A stretch of 16,257 bases of DNA from an uncultured Clostridia bacterium. Lineage in GTDB: Bacteria > Bacillota > Clostridia > Christensenellales > Aristaeellaceae. Location: positions 1 to 16,257 of the forward strand of contig CAMGDO010000002.1 in NCBI GenBank assembly GCA_946042585.1, written 5' to 3'. Of the stretch, positions 1-6,434 are shown piece after piece; within the stretch, counting starts at the first letter, position 1, and every line of letters begins with the position of its first letter. The position numbers and the translations under genes were made by a program. The notes under the pieces are model-generated. The model did no database searches. It worked only from the letters and a program-made list of their open reading frames with translations, and was not told where the DNA came from.

Positions 1-1
1 G

Positions 2-772
2 TATGATGATTATGATTGCGAAATACAAGATGAACCAAAATCGAAACGCGGTCAGATTTATCAACTCGGACGTCACAGGTTAATGTGTGGGGATTCAACA
101 GATAAAAATGATGTCGCATTACTTGTGGATGGTTGCCAAATTGATATGCTGCTTACTGATCCGCCTTATGGTGTCGATTACACAGGCAAGACAAAAGATA
201 ACATGAAAATTGCGAATGATGATCTCGATGATGGAGATCTGAGGTCATTTCTTTCGGACGCGTTTATTGCTGCTGATTCGGTTATGAAACCTGGCGCAGT
301 TTTTTATATTTGGCATGCGGATTCAAAATCTGGCATATTTAGAACCGCATGCCAAATGGCGAATTGGAAAGTGCGGCAAGTGCTCATATGGGTAAAAAAC
401 AGCATGGTTATGGGGAGACAGGATTACCAGTGGAAACACGAACCATGTTTATATGGGTGGAAAGATGGAGCTGCACATAAATGGGTAAGTGATCGGAAAC
501 AGACGACAGTTTTGGAGTTTGATCGACCAACAAAGAACAATCTTCACCCAACGATGAAACCTGTTGATCTGTTTGATTATCAAATAAAGAACAATACGGT
601 TCCAGGTGATGCTGTTCTTGATTTGTTTGGTGGAAGTGGAACGACTATCATTGCATGTGAGATAAATGGCAGACGAGGCTATGTTATGGAATACGATCCA
701 AAGTATGTGGACGTGATTATAAATCGTTGGGAACAAATCACTGGGCAAAAGGCGGTGATTATAAATGAATAG
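2..772 (+). CDS. DNA adenine methyltransferase, beta-class (5' truncated by the window)
   Basis: This is probably an N6-adenine DNA methyltransferase that protects or marks phage DNA. The reading frame is open from base 2, and the stretch before the first ATG (position 83) reads QIYQLGRHRLMCGDST, the usual join between an upstream ParB-like domain and the methylase. The true start therefore lies outside the window. Motif IV, TDPPYGVDY, is at about 155-181, and the AdoMet-binding motif I, VLDLFGGSGTT, is near 614-646. Motif IV before motif I is the beta-class order, and DPPY favours adenine as target. The target recognition region should lie between them. The frame ends in TAG at 770-772, overlapping the next start. 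Base composition is clearly AT-richer than the structural genes downstream. The presence of the ParB-like domain is inferred from this short stretch only; the recognition sequence cannot be read from the gene. Confidence 0.88.
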   Translation, partial: YDDYDCEIQDEPKSKRGQIYQLGRHRLMCGDSTDKNDVALLVDGCQIDMLLTDPPYGVDYTGKTKDNMKIANDDLDDGDLRSFLSDAFIAADSVMKPGAVFYIWHADSKSGIFRTACQMANWKVRQVLIWVKNSMVMGRQDYQWKHEPCLYGWKDGAAHKWVSDRKQTTVLEFDRPTKNNLHPTMKPVDLFDYQIKNNTVPGDAVLDLFGGSGTTIIACEINGRRGYVMEYDPKYVDVIINRWEQITGQKAVIINE

Positions 773-968
773 CCGCCAACAGTTTGTATATGAGATCGAA
801 GCTGCATGTGATGAGTTGAAACATGCTGGGATCCCACATGCGATCGATCTTGCAAAGCACATTGTGCGCATGAAGAGAGAACTCAATTTTTACGATAAAT
901 GCCATGCCATGAATAACGTGGCAAAATCAAGTGGTGGTGAGGTGAGTGCCGAGTGCAAAGAGCCTTGA
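765..968 (+). CDS. Small protein of unknown function
   Basis: This encodes a 67-residue protein of no family I recognise. The ATG at 765 lies inside the end of the methyltransferase gene (8-base overlap), with a moderate purine-rich stretch (GGCGGTG) about 8 bases upstream. The end overlaps the terminase small subunit start by 23 bases, so it is translationally embedded between two phage genes. The sequence is mostly charged and probably helical (EIEAACDELKHAG, then AKHIVRMKREL). It shows no signal peptide, membrane segment or Cys cluster. Small helical genes of this kind are common just before phage terminases. Its reality rests on the tight overlaps at both ends. Confidence 0.6.
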   Translation: MNSRQQFVYEIEAACDELKHAGIPHAIDLAKHIVRMKRELNFYDKCHAMNNVAKSSGGEVSAECKEP

Positions 969-1422
969 AAATCTGAAAAAAGGGCGAAGGTTTACGGCAG
1001 ATGCAGACGATCTGGTGACGAAAAATGCGCAGCGCAAGGGTGGGATCAATCACGCGCGCAAACTATCGATGCGCAAAGAATGCCAACGCATGCTTGGTAT
1101 GATGCCGGAAGTTACTGATGCTACAATCAAGCAGTTAAAACGTATGGGTATGGACGCTGAAGATCCAACGTTGCAAACGCTTATATTGGCACGCATAGGT
1201 GCGTTGGTGCTTGGCAAGAACGAGCGTGTTGCGCTCCAGGCTGCGCAGTTGCTTTTGGAGATTTCTGGCAACGATGCAAAGAGCATGATCGCATCTGAAG
1301 ATAGGAAGCTGCAGCGCGAAAAGCTCAAAATCGAGCGTGAGCGCTTGCAATTGGAAATGCAGAAAATAAACGGTGCAGAGGTTGCGGATGTGCCGCAGAT
1401 CATCGATCGGAGGCCCGAATGA
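946..1422 (+). CDS. terS: Probable terminase small subunit
   Basis: This is a likely DNA-recognition subunit of the packaging terminase, which would bind the packaging start site and load the large subunit. The 158-residue protein starts at a GTG (946) and ends in an ATGA overlap with the large subunit gene, the classic position. The N-terminus (SLENLKKGRRF, then AQRKGGINHARKLSMRK) resembles the basic segment seen in many Bacillota small subunits. The C-terminal half has a long charged helix (REKLKIERERLQLEMQKI) suited to oligomerisation. The start is not certain: GGTGAGGTG precedes the GTG closely, but the spacing is short. Composition is intermediate between the AT-richer genes to the left and the GC-rich genes to the right. 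The call rests on position and general character, not on a signature motif. Confidence 0.75.
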   Translation: MPSAKSLENLKKGRRFTADADDLVTKNAQRKGGINHARKLSMRKECQRMLGMMPEVTDATIKQLKRMGMDAEDPTLQTLILARIGALVLGKNERVALQAAQLLLEISGNDAKSMIASEDRKLQREKLKIERERLQLEMQKINGAEVADVPQIIDRRPE

Positions 1423-2888
1423 GCGAGATCAACATCTACGAGTCCATGTCGCCCGCATTCTGGGATCTCTACGACGACATCAAGGCAGAGCGCCACGCGG
1501 AATACTGGCTGGACGGCGGGCGCGGCTCGACGAAGTCCAGCTTCATTTCGCTGGTAATCGTGCGGGGGCTGCTGGCCGACCCGGACGCCAACGCGATCAT
1601 CTACCGCCGGGTGGGCAACACGATCAAGGACAGCGTATACAGCCAGATGCTGTGGGCCATCGACCGGCTGGAGCTCGCGCCTTGGTTCACGGCGAGGGTC
1701 TCCCCCTTCGAGCTGATCTACCGGCCCACGGGCCAGCGGGTGCTGTTCCGGGGCGCGGACGATCCCATGAAGTCGAAGTCCATCAAGCTCTCCCGCGGCT
1801 ATTTCAAGTATCTGTGGTACGAGGAGCTGGCGGAGTTCCGTGGCATGGAGGACGTGCGGTCGATCAAGCAGAGCGTGCTGCGCGGCGTGGATCGGGCGTG
1901 CACGCTCTACAGCTACAACCCGCCCCGCAGCGCCCAGAGCTGGGTGAACGTGGAGGCGCTGAACCCCGCGAAGCGCAGGCTGAAGCACCACAGCACCTAT
2001 CTGGACGTGCCTCCGGAATGGCTGGGCGATGAGTTCATCGCCGAGGCGGAGGCGCTGAGAACCGCCAATGAGCGGGCCTATCGCAACGAATACATGGGCG
2101 AGGTGACCGGCAGCGGCGGGCAGGTGTTCGACAATCTGGAGCTGCGGCCCATTGAACAGGCGGACGTGGACGGGCTGGAGCGCTTTTACAACGGTCTGGA
2201 CTTCGGCTTTGCGGTGGATCCGGACAGCTTCACCCGCTGGGGCTACAGCCGCAGGACGCGCATGCTGTACGCGCTGGGCGAATATTACGGCGCGCGCACG
2301 CCGCTGGACGTGCTGGCGGAGAAGGTGGGCGCGCAGGCCGGGCAGGAGCCGGTGCGGTGCGACAGCGCCGAGCCGCGCGCGATTGCGGAGCTGCGGGCGC
2401 GCGGGATCAACGCCATCGGCGTGAAGAAGGGGCCCGGAAGCGTGCACCACGGAATGCGCTGGCTGCAGGATCTGGGCGCGATCGTGATCGACCCGGAGCG
2501 CACGCCCAACATTGCCCGGGAGTTTTCCAAGTACGAATTCGACCGTGATCGGAGCGGGAATTTCCTGTGCGAGTACCCGGATCGGGACAACCATTGTCTG
2601 GCGGGAGATACCATTGTGCACACCTCGGAAGGCGATTTCAGGATTGATTCGCTGGTGGGAAAGACCGGGGTTGTGGTCTGCTATGACGAAGAGGCGAAGC
2701 GTGCCGCGAGGGCGCGCTTTTTTGATGTGCGCATGACGGGCGTTGAAGAGATTTTCGAGATTGAACTGGCGGACGGCAGATTGCTGCGCGCCAGCGCTGA
2801 GCACCCGGTACTGACGCGGCGCGGGTGGGTTCCCGCCGGTGCGCTGACAGCCGGGGATGATATCGTGGAGGCTGCAGATGGTTGTTGA
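1419..2888 (+). CDS. terL: Terminase large subunit, N-terminal part fused to N-terminal split intein half
   Basis: This encodes the motor ATPase and most of the nuclease that translocates and cuts phage DNA, followed by half an intein. Of 489 residues, 1-392 are terminase and 393-489 intein. The Walker A-like GGRGSTKSS is at 33-41 and the Walker B-like YLWYEE at 131-136. Nuclease acidic residues are likely Asp261 (GLDFGFAVDP) and Asp315 (CDSAEPR). The terminase part stops at DRDNH, in the middle of the conserved DNHxIDxxRYAL motif of PBSX-type terminases. The rest of that motif is encoded 0.7 kb downstream at 3605-3676. The start at 1419 overlaps the upstream stop and has GGAGG at 1409-1413. 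The 489-residue product alone lacks the third catalytic Asp and should need trans-splicing to become a nuclease. The predicted joined protein has 416 residues, normal for the family. Confidence 0.93.
   Translation: MSEINIYESMSPAFWDLYDDIKAERHAEYWLDGGRGSTKSSFISLVIVRGLLADPDANAIIYRRVGNTIKDSVYSQMLWAIDRLELAPWFTARVSPFELIYRPTGQRVLFRGADDPMKSKSIKLSRGYFKYLWYEELAEFRGMEDVRSIKQSVLRGVDRACTLYSYNPPRSAQSWVNVEALNPAKRRLKHHSTYLDVPPEWLGDEFIAEAEALRTANERAYRNEYMGEVTGSGGQVFDNLELRPIEQADVDGLERFYNGLDFGFAVDPDSFTRWGYSRRTRMLYALGEYYGARTPLDVLAEKVGAQAGQEPVRCDSAEPRAIAELRARGINAIGVKKGPGSVHHGMRWLQDLGAIVIDPERTPNIAREFSKYEFDRDRSGNFLCEYPDRDNHCLAGDTIVHTSEGDFRIDSLVGKTGVVVCYDEEAKRAARARFFDVRMTGVEEIFEIELADGRLLRASAEHPVLTRRGWVPAGALTAGDDIVEAADGC
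2595..2885 (+). other. N-terminal split intein half (IntN, 97 residues)
   Basis: The intein half begins at Cys (TGT, 2595-2597) with a canonical block A, CLAGDTIVHTSEGDF. It ends shortly after block B, GRLLRASAEHPVLTRRGW followed by AGALTAGDDI. The block B His is intein residue 70; the usual Thr three places earlier is Ser here. A 97-residue length with blocks A and B matches IntN halves split at the classical endonuclease insertion site. By hand count it is acidic (18 D/E against 11 K/R), while the IntC half is mildly basic. Such charge complementarity is common in natural split inteins. The stop codon directly follows DGC. Confidence 0.92.
2867..2880 (+). promoter_or_regulatory. Ribosome binding site and start of the HNH gene inside the intein frame
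   Basis: GGAGG at 2867-2871 is followed by a 6-base spacer and ATG at 2878. This is a near-ideal Shine-Dalgarno site and selects 2878 over the in-frame ATG at 2857. The start lies 11 bases before the end of the IntN stop codon, so translation of the endonuclease is probably coupled to that of the terminase-IntN gene. Confidence 0.8.
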
Positions 2889-3534
2889 ATATATCGAGGA
2901 TGGAAAGCGCGCCATTTATGGCGGGCTTGTTTTTGTGCGGGACGATACGACCGGGTATTATTTGAACTCGACCCTTTCGCTGAGACTGCACCGCGCGGTA
3001 TACGAGGGGGAAAACGGGCCGATTCCTGAGGGGTTCCATGTGCACCATGTGGATTTCGACAAATCGAACAACGAGCCTGAGAATCTTGTTGCGCTCTCTG
3101 CGGAGGATCATCTTCGGCTGCACGGACGCTGCATTACCGAAGAAGAGCGCGAAACCCGCAAGATGAACTTCATCAGCAATGTACAGGACAAGGCGCGCGA
3201 ATGGCATCACAGCGACGAGGGCCGCGAGTGGCACAGGGAGCACTACGAGCGCATGAAGAGCGCTATGCACAGAACCGGCACATTCGAATGCGCATATTGC
3301 GGGCGGACGTTTGAGGCGCAGGATAACGGCGCTGTGAAGTTCTGTTCGAACGCCTGCAAGAGCGCGTTTCGCCGGGCATCCGGGGTAGACGATGAGACGA
3401 GAATCTGCTTTGTTTGCGGAGGGAAATTCAATGTCAACAAGTACAGCGGCACAAGATGCTGTTCGCGCCGATGCGCCTCACTCATGCGCTGGGCGCTTCG
3501 CGCGGGTGAAGTCCGTTCGGCGGGCGGCGCCTGA
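2878..3534 (+). CDS. HNH homing endonuclease, free-standing, between split intein halves
   Basis: This probable site-specific DNA endonuclease of 218 residues is likely to spread the intein locus into intein-free terminase genes. The N-terminal half follows the phage HNH homing pattern: TTGYYLNSTLSLRLHRAVYE, then IPEGFHVHHVDFDKSNNEP and ENLVALSAEDHLRLHG. The HNH core is His56-His57, Asn65/Asn69 and His78/His82. Two zinc-finger-like units follow: C138-x2-C141-x14-C156-x3-C160 and C177-x2-C180-x14-C195-x3-C199. They probably aid DNA binding. Its frame differs from both intein halves. It overlaps the IntN gene by 11 bases, and its last 104 bases overlap the IntC gene. GC in two counted lines is about 50-57%, below the flanking terminase (about 70% in one line), consistent with a mobile gene. 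Activity and target are inferred. Confidence 0.9.
   Translation: MVVEYIEDGKRAIYGGLVFVRDDTTGYYLNSTLSLRLHRAVYEGENGPIPEGFHVHHVDFDKSNNEPENLVALSAEDHLRLHGRCITEEERETRKMNFISNVQDKAREWHHSDEGREWHREHYERMKSAMHRTGTFECAYCGRTFEAQDNGAVKFCSNACKSAFRRASGVDDETRICFVCGGKFNVNKYSGTRCCSRRCASLMRWALRAGEVRSAGGA
3418..3433 (+). promoter_or_regulatory. Ribosome binding site and start of the IntC-terminase gene
   Basis: GGAGGG at 3418-3423, a 7-base spacer and ATG at 3431 give an excellent translation start inside the HNH coding sequence. It decides the start of the C-terminal terminase gene against the in-frame ATG at 3392, which lacks such a site. The site also argues that the third reading frame is translated on its own and is not the debris of a broken gene. 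Confidence 0.8.
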
Positions 3535-3604
3535 GCCGGTCTACAACATGGAGGTTGAGCGGTACCACAATTTCGCGGTAAACGGCGGCCTGATTGTGCA
3601 TAAC
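3431..3604 (+). other. C-terminal split intein half (IntC, 58 residues)
   Basis: The half ends at the Asn codon 3602-3604, directly before the Cys codon 3605-3607 of the extein. It contains the block F His-Asn-Phe and the block G His-Asn needed for C-terminal cleavage and Asn cyclisation. With Cys1 in IntN, a block B His and a Cys +1 nucleophile, every main class 1 splicing residue is present across the two genes. The block B Thr is replaced by Ser. Confidence 0.92.
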
Positions 3605-3679
3605 TGCATCGACAGCGCGCGCTACGCACTGGAAGCGGAGATTTCGCGGCGCAGGGCGGAGACGCGCAGGGACTTTTAG
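3431..3679 (+). CDS. terL: C-terminal split intein half fused to terminase large subunit C-terminal part
   Basis: The 82-residue product supplies the second half of the intein (residues 1-58) and the last 24 residues of the terminase (59-82). The intein part has block F, EPVYNMEVERYHNFAVNGG, and block G, LIVHN, with penultimate His57 and terminal Asn58. Cys59 is the +1 nucleophile. The extein, CIDSARYALEAEISRR and onward, continues the motif left open upstream at DRDNH and brings the third nuclease Asp (residue 61 here, 395 after splicing). Residues 1-34 are encoded by bases that also encode the end of the HNH protein in another frame. The recognisable intein core starts near residue 22 (RFARVKSV), so the core's first dozen or so residues fall in the double-coding stretch. 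The function of the first 20 residues is unclear. The portal gene follows 17 bases later. Confidence 0.9.
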   Translation: MSTSTAAQDAVRADAPHSCAGRFARVKSVRRAAPEPVYNMEVERYHNFAVNGGLIVHNCIDSARYALEAEISRRRAETRRDF

Positions 3680-3696
3680 GAGGTTTACAGCAGAAC

Positions 3697-5118
3697 ATGA
3701 TTCAGAGATCGAGGGGCTATCTCGAGCCGGACGGCCTGCCATCGCAGAAGATGCTGCAGAGCGCGCTGAAGGAGCATCTGGGGCAGCTGCCCCGGCTGGA
3801 GAAACTGCGGAAATACTACGAGGGCGACAATGACATTCTGCAGCGCAGGCGCGCCAGCGGGCTGCCGAACAACCGCATCGCCCACCCCTTCGGGCGGTAC
3901 ATCGCTGCCGTGACGGCCGGTTACCTGATCGGCCAGCCTGCGGCCTACACGGTGGGCGACGGCGCGCCATCGGAGACGCTGGACGCGATTGTGGATCTGT
4001 ACGCCCGCAGCAGCATGGATTCGGTGGACATGGAGAACGCGCACAACGCGGCGGTCTACGGTCGGGGCATTGAGTACGTGCACGTGGACGCGGACGCATC
4101 GCCCCACGCGACGGCGCTCTCCCCTGCAGATGCGTTTGTGGTATATGAGGACACCTACGACATGTCGCCGCTGTTCGGCGTGTACATCGCACCGAAGCTG
4201 AAGGAGACCGGCGGCGCGGACGGGTTTCGGGTGTGGGTGATGACTGACCGGCTGATCGCCGAATACTACGCCAGGGATATGACGGTGGCGGAGTTTTCCG
4301 AGGTGAAGCGCGAGAGCCACTACTTCGGCGGCGTGCCGCTGGTGGAATACTGGAACGATGAGGATGAGCGCGGCGACTTCGAGTGGGTGATTCCGCTGAT
4401 CGACGCCTACGACAAACTGGAATCCGACCGCGTGAACGACAAGGAGCAATATGTGGACAAGCTGATCGTGATGACCGGATGCGTGCTGGAGAAGGACGAT
4501 CAGGGCCGCACCCCCGGGCAGCAGCTGCGCGAGGACAAGCTGCTGGCGCTGCCGGACAGCGACGCCAGCGTGGAATACCTTTCCTCCGCGCTGGACGAAG
4601 CCAACGTGGAGGTGCAGCGGCAGGCGCTGGAGGCGGACATCCACAAGCTGAGCATGGTGCCCGATCTGACGGACAGGGAGTTTGCGGCCAACGCCTCGGG
4701 CGTGGCGATGCGCTACAAGCTGTGGGGGCTGGATCAGCTGATCCGCATCAAGGAGCGCTGGTTCATCGAGGGTCTGCGCGGCCGCCTCAGGCTGTACGCC
4801 GGGTTTATGGCGGTGAAGGGATTCCCCGCGATGGACGTGTCGGGCGTGAACATCACCCTTTCCCGCTCCATGCCGGCCAACACGCTGGAGCAGGCGCAGA
4901 TTGCCCAGTACGCCAAGGCGGCGGACGCGGCCAGCGTGCGAGAGCGCGTGGCGATTCTGCACCGGGGCGAGGGCTGGACGGACGATCAGATCGACGCGGA
5001 CGCGGAGCGGATCCGGGTGGAGAGCGGCGATCCGCTGGGTCAGTTCGGGAACATCATTCCCGGCGACACGATGCCGCAGCTTGAACAGCAGGATCGGATG
5101 ATGGGCGATGGCGCGTAA
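3697..5118 (+). CDS. Portal protein, SPP1 gp6-like
   Basis: This forms the dodecameric portal ring at one capsid vertex through which DNA is packaged and released. At 473 residues it has the usual length for the SPP1-type family. The diagnostic N-terminal segment is at residues 58-77 (NNRIAHPFGRYIAAVTAGYL), followed by IGQPAAYTVGD. The middle part has the typical FGGVPLVEYWNDEDERGDFEW, and later come NASGVAMRYKLWGLDQL and IKERWFIEGLRGRLRL. The gene directly follows the split terminase, as expected. An AGGAGG at 3678-3683 overlaps the preceding stop, but the spacer to ATG 3697 is long (13 bases), so initiation may depend on coupling. The 3' end overlaps the minor head gene by 11 bases. Confidence 0.93.
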   Translation: MIQRSRGYLEPDGLPSQKMLQSALKEHLGQLPRLEKLRKYYEGDNDILQRRRASGLPNNRIAHPFGRYIAAVTAGYLIGQPAAYTVGDGAPSETLDAIVDLYARSSMDSVDMENAHNAAVYGRGIEYVHVDADASPHATALSPADAFVVYEDTYDMSPLFGVYIAPKLKETGGADGFRVWVMTDRLIAEYYARDMTVAEFSEVKRESHYFGGVPLVEYWNDEDERGDFEWVIPLIDAYDKLESDRVNDKEQYVDKLIVMTGCVLEKDDQGRTPGQQLREDKLLALPDSDASVEYLSSALDEANVEVQRQALEADIHKLSMVPDLTDREFAANASGVAMRYKLWGLDQLIRIKERWFIEGLRGRLRLYAGFMAVKGFPAMDVSGVNITLSRSMPANTLEQAQIAQYAKAADAASVRERVAILHRGEGWTDDQIDADAERIRVESGDPLGQFGNIIPGDTMPQLEQQDRMMGDGA

Positions 5119-6319
5119 GACGACGGCCCGGAGGGCCATTGACGGCGGCATGCGGATGCGGCTGGCCTTTGAGGACGGCGAGCTGAAGGTGATCAGCGTG
5201 CTGCGCGAAGAGGCCGCGCGCGTGATCGAGCTGCCCGGGCCGATGGCCGTTTACGATTCATCGAGCTTTGAGAAGAGGATTGACGCGCTGGCGCAGGAGA
5301 TCCGCGCCGAAGCGATGCGCATTGCGCAGGATGTTCTCGCGGACGCCTACGAATCCGTGGCGAATGAGATCGAAGCCTTTGCCGATGAGATGCAGCGGCT
5401 GGACGAAGAGGCATCTGCCGCGCTGGACATGGATCTGGCGGCGGCGGAGGATTGGGCGCGCGCTGAGGCAGAGGCCTACGCCGGGACCGATGCGGCTGCG
5501 GAGCAGGCGGAGGCGCGGGAGGCCATCGCAAAGGTGCAGTATGAGGTGGACGCATCGATTCAATCCGGAATCCGCCACATGCGCCGGGATGCGGACGACG
5601 TATACCAGCAGATCATTGATGCGGCCCGCGACACCCGCGAGGCGGAATGGGACACCCTGCGCAAGGCATCGAAGGACGCGCTGGACGCATTTGCGGATCG
5701 TGGCGTAACCGGGTTCACGGATCGCGCGGGGCGCAGGTGGGGACTTCCGGAATATGCGGACATGGCCATGCGCACGGGCATTCAGCGCGCGGCGCTGGCG
5801 GCGACCGTCAGCAGCATGCAGCGCTGGGGCATGGATCTGTGCTTTGTGAACAAGCACATGGGATGCTGCCCAAAGTGCGCGAAGTGGCAGGGCGTGATCC
5901 TTTCGCTGCGCGGCACGGGCGGGCATCCGAGCCTGGACGACGCGATGGCGGACGGGCTGTTCCACCCCAACTGCGGGCACGTGCTGCAGGTCTATCTCGA
6001 GGGATATTCGGAGCCGTGGCTGGGCGTGCCGGAGGGCTACGAAGAGGCGGACAATGCAGATCTCTACGCCCGCAGGCAGCGGCAGCGCATGATGGAGCGC
6101 GAGGTGCGGCGCTGGAAGCGGCGGCAGGCCGCAGCCGCTTCGCCACAGGATGAGCGCATCGCCCAGGCGCACGTGCAGCTGTGGCAGAAGCGCATTCGCG
6201 AGCACATCGGAGATGACGTGAATCTGCCGCGCCGCTACGATCGCGAGGGCGGGCGCGTTCTGCTGTCCGATGCGGCGAAGAAGCTTATGCCCGCGAAGCT
6301 GGGTTTCCAGCAAACTTGA
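5108..6319 (+). CDS. Minor head protein, phage minor capsid protein 2 family
   Basis: This is a head protein made next to the portal, probably present in few copies and linked to head assembly or DNA delivery. The 403-residue protein has a long charged, probably helical N-terminal half (EIRAEAMRIAQDVLADAYES and similar). A C-terminal half carries the Cys-rich signature of the family, CCPKCAKWQGVILSL with CPKC at 254-257, then GLFHPNCGHVLQVYLEG with HPNC at 286-289. These may bind zinc or form disulfides. It starts inside the portal gene at ATG 5108, with only a weak ribosome binding site, so translational coupling is likely. A strong hairpin with a T-run follows 15 bases after the stop. The family's precise role is poorly defined. 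Confidence 0.88.
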   Translation: MARKTTARRAIDGGMRMRLAFEDGELKVISVLREEAARVIELPGPMAVYDSSSFEKRIDALAQEIRAEAMRIAQDVLADAYESVANEIEAFADEMQRLDEEASAALDMDLAAAEDWARAEAEAYAGTDAAAEQAEAREAIAKVQYEVDASIQSGIRHMRRDADDVYQQIIDAARDTREAEWDTLRKASKDALDAFADRGVTGFTDRAGRRWGLPEYADMAMRTGIQRAALAATVSSMQRWGMDLCFVNKHMGCCPKCAKWQGVILSLRGTGGHPSLDDAMADGLFHPNCGHVLQVYLEGYSEPWLGVPEGYEEADNADLYARRQRQRMMEREVRRWKRRQAAAASPQDERIAQAHVQLWQKRIREHIGDDVNLPRRYDREGGRVLLSDAAKKLMPAKLGFQQT

Positions 6320-6333
6320 AATACCGGCAATCC

Positions 6334-6360
6334 GCCGCGCTCGGTTCGGGCGCGGCTTTT
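6334..6360 (+). terminator. Intrinsic terminator-like hairpin between minor head and scaffold genes
   Basis: A 10-base-pair GC-rich stem, GCCGCGCTCG with CGGGCGCGGC (one G-T pair) and a GTT loop, is followed by TTTT at 6357-6360. It lies in the 115-base gap between the minor head and scaffold genes. In an otherwise continuous operon it may partly terminate transcription or protect a processed RNA end. The T-run is short, so efficiency is uncertain. Confidence 0.7.
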
Positions 6361-6434
6361 GCATGCCCGGACGTCTGGGGGCTGATCCAGGCGGAGTATG
6401 CCGACGGGCGTTAAACGGATGAGGAGAGACCAAC

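Noticed and set aside
1373..2032. 219-codon + strand frame overlapping the terminase, and similar frames at 4383-5084, 5647-6153 and 9301-10020
   Set aside because: They are composition-driven alternative frames of clearly identified genes, rich in Arg, Gly and Ala, without domains.
1050..2915. Long open frame on the minus strand opposite the terminase (621 codons), and similar ones at 3685-5151, 5258-6604, 6823-8235 and 8507-10231
   Set aside because: They are antisense shadows of GC-rich genes with strong + strand homology. Their products are Arg/His/Ala/Pro-rich with no recognisable domain, and they cross several real genes.
3392..3430. Earlier ATG (3392) as start of the IntC gene
   Set aside because: It has no good ribosome binding site and would only add residues read from inside the HNH gene; ATG 3431 has GGAGGG at ideal spacing.
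2595..3604. Terminase large subunit as a pseudogene broken by frameshifts
   Set aside because: The breaks coincide with intein block boundaries. All main splicing residues are intact, both internal starts have strong ribosome binding sites, and the HNH protein is complete. A decayed gene would not be expected to keep these.
6316..6414. 32-codon frame starting at TTG and ending before the scaffold gene
   Set aside because: It has a weak start, no ribosome binding site and contains the terminator-like hairpin; its length is within chance in GC-rich sequence.
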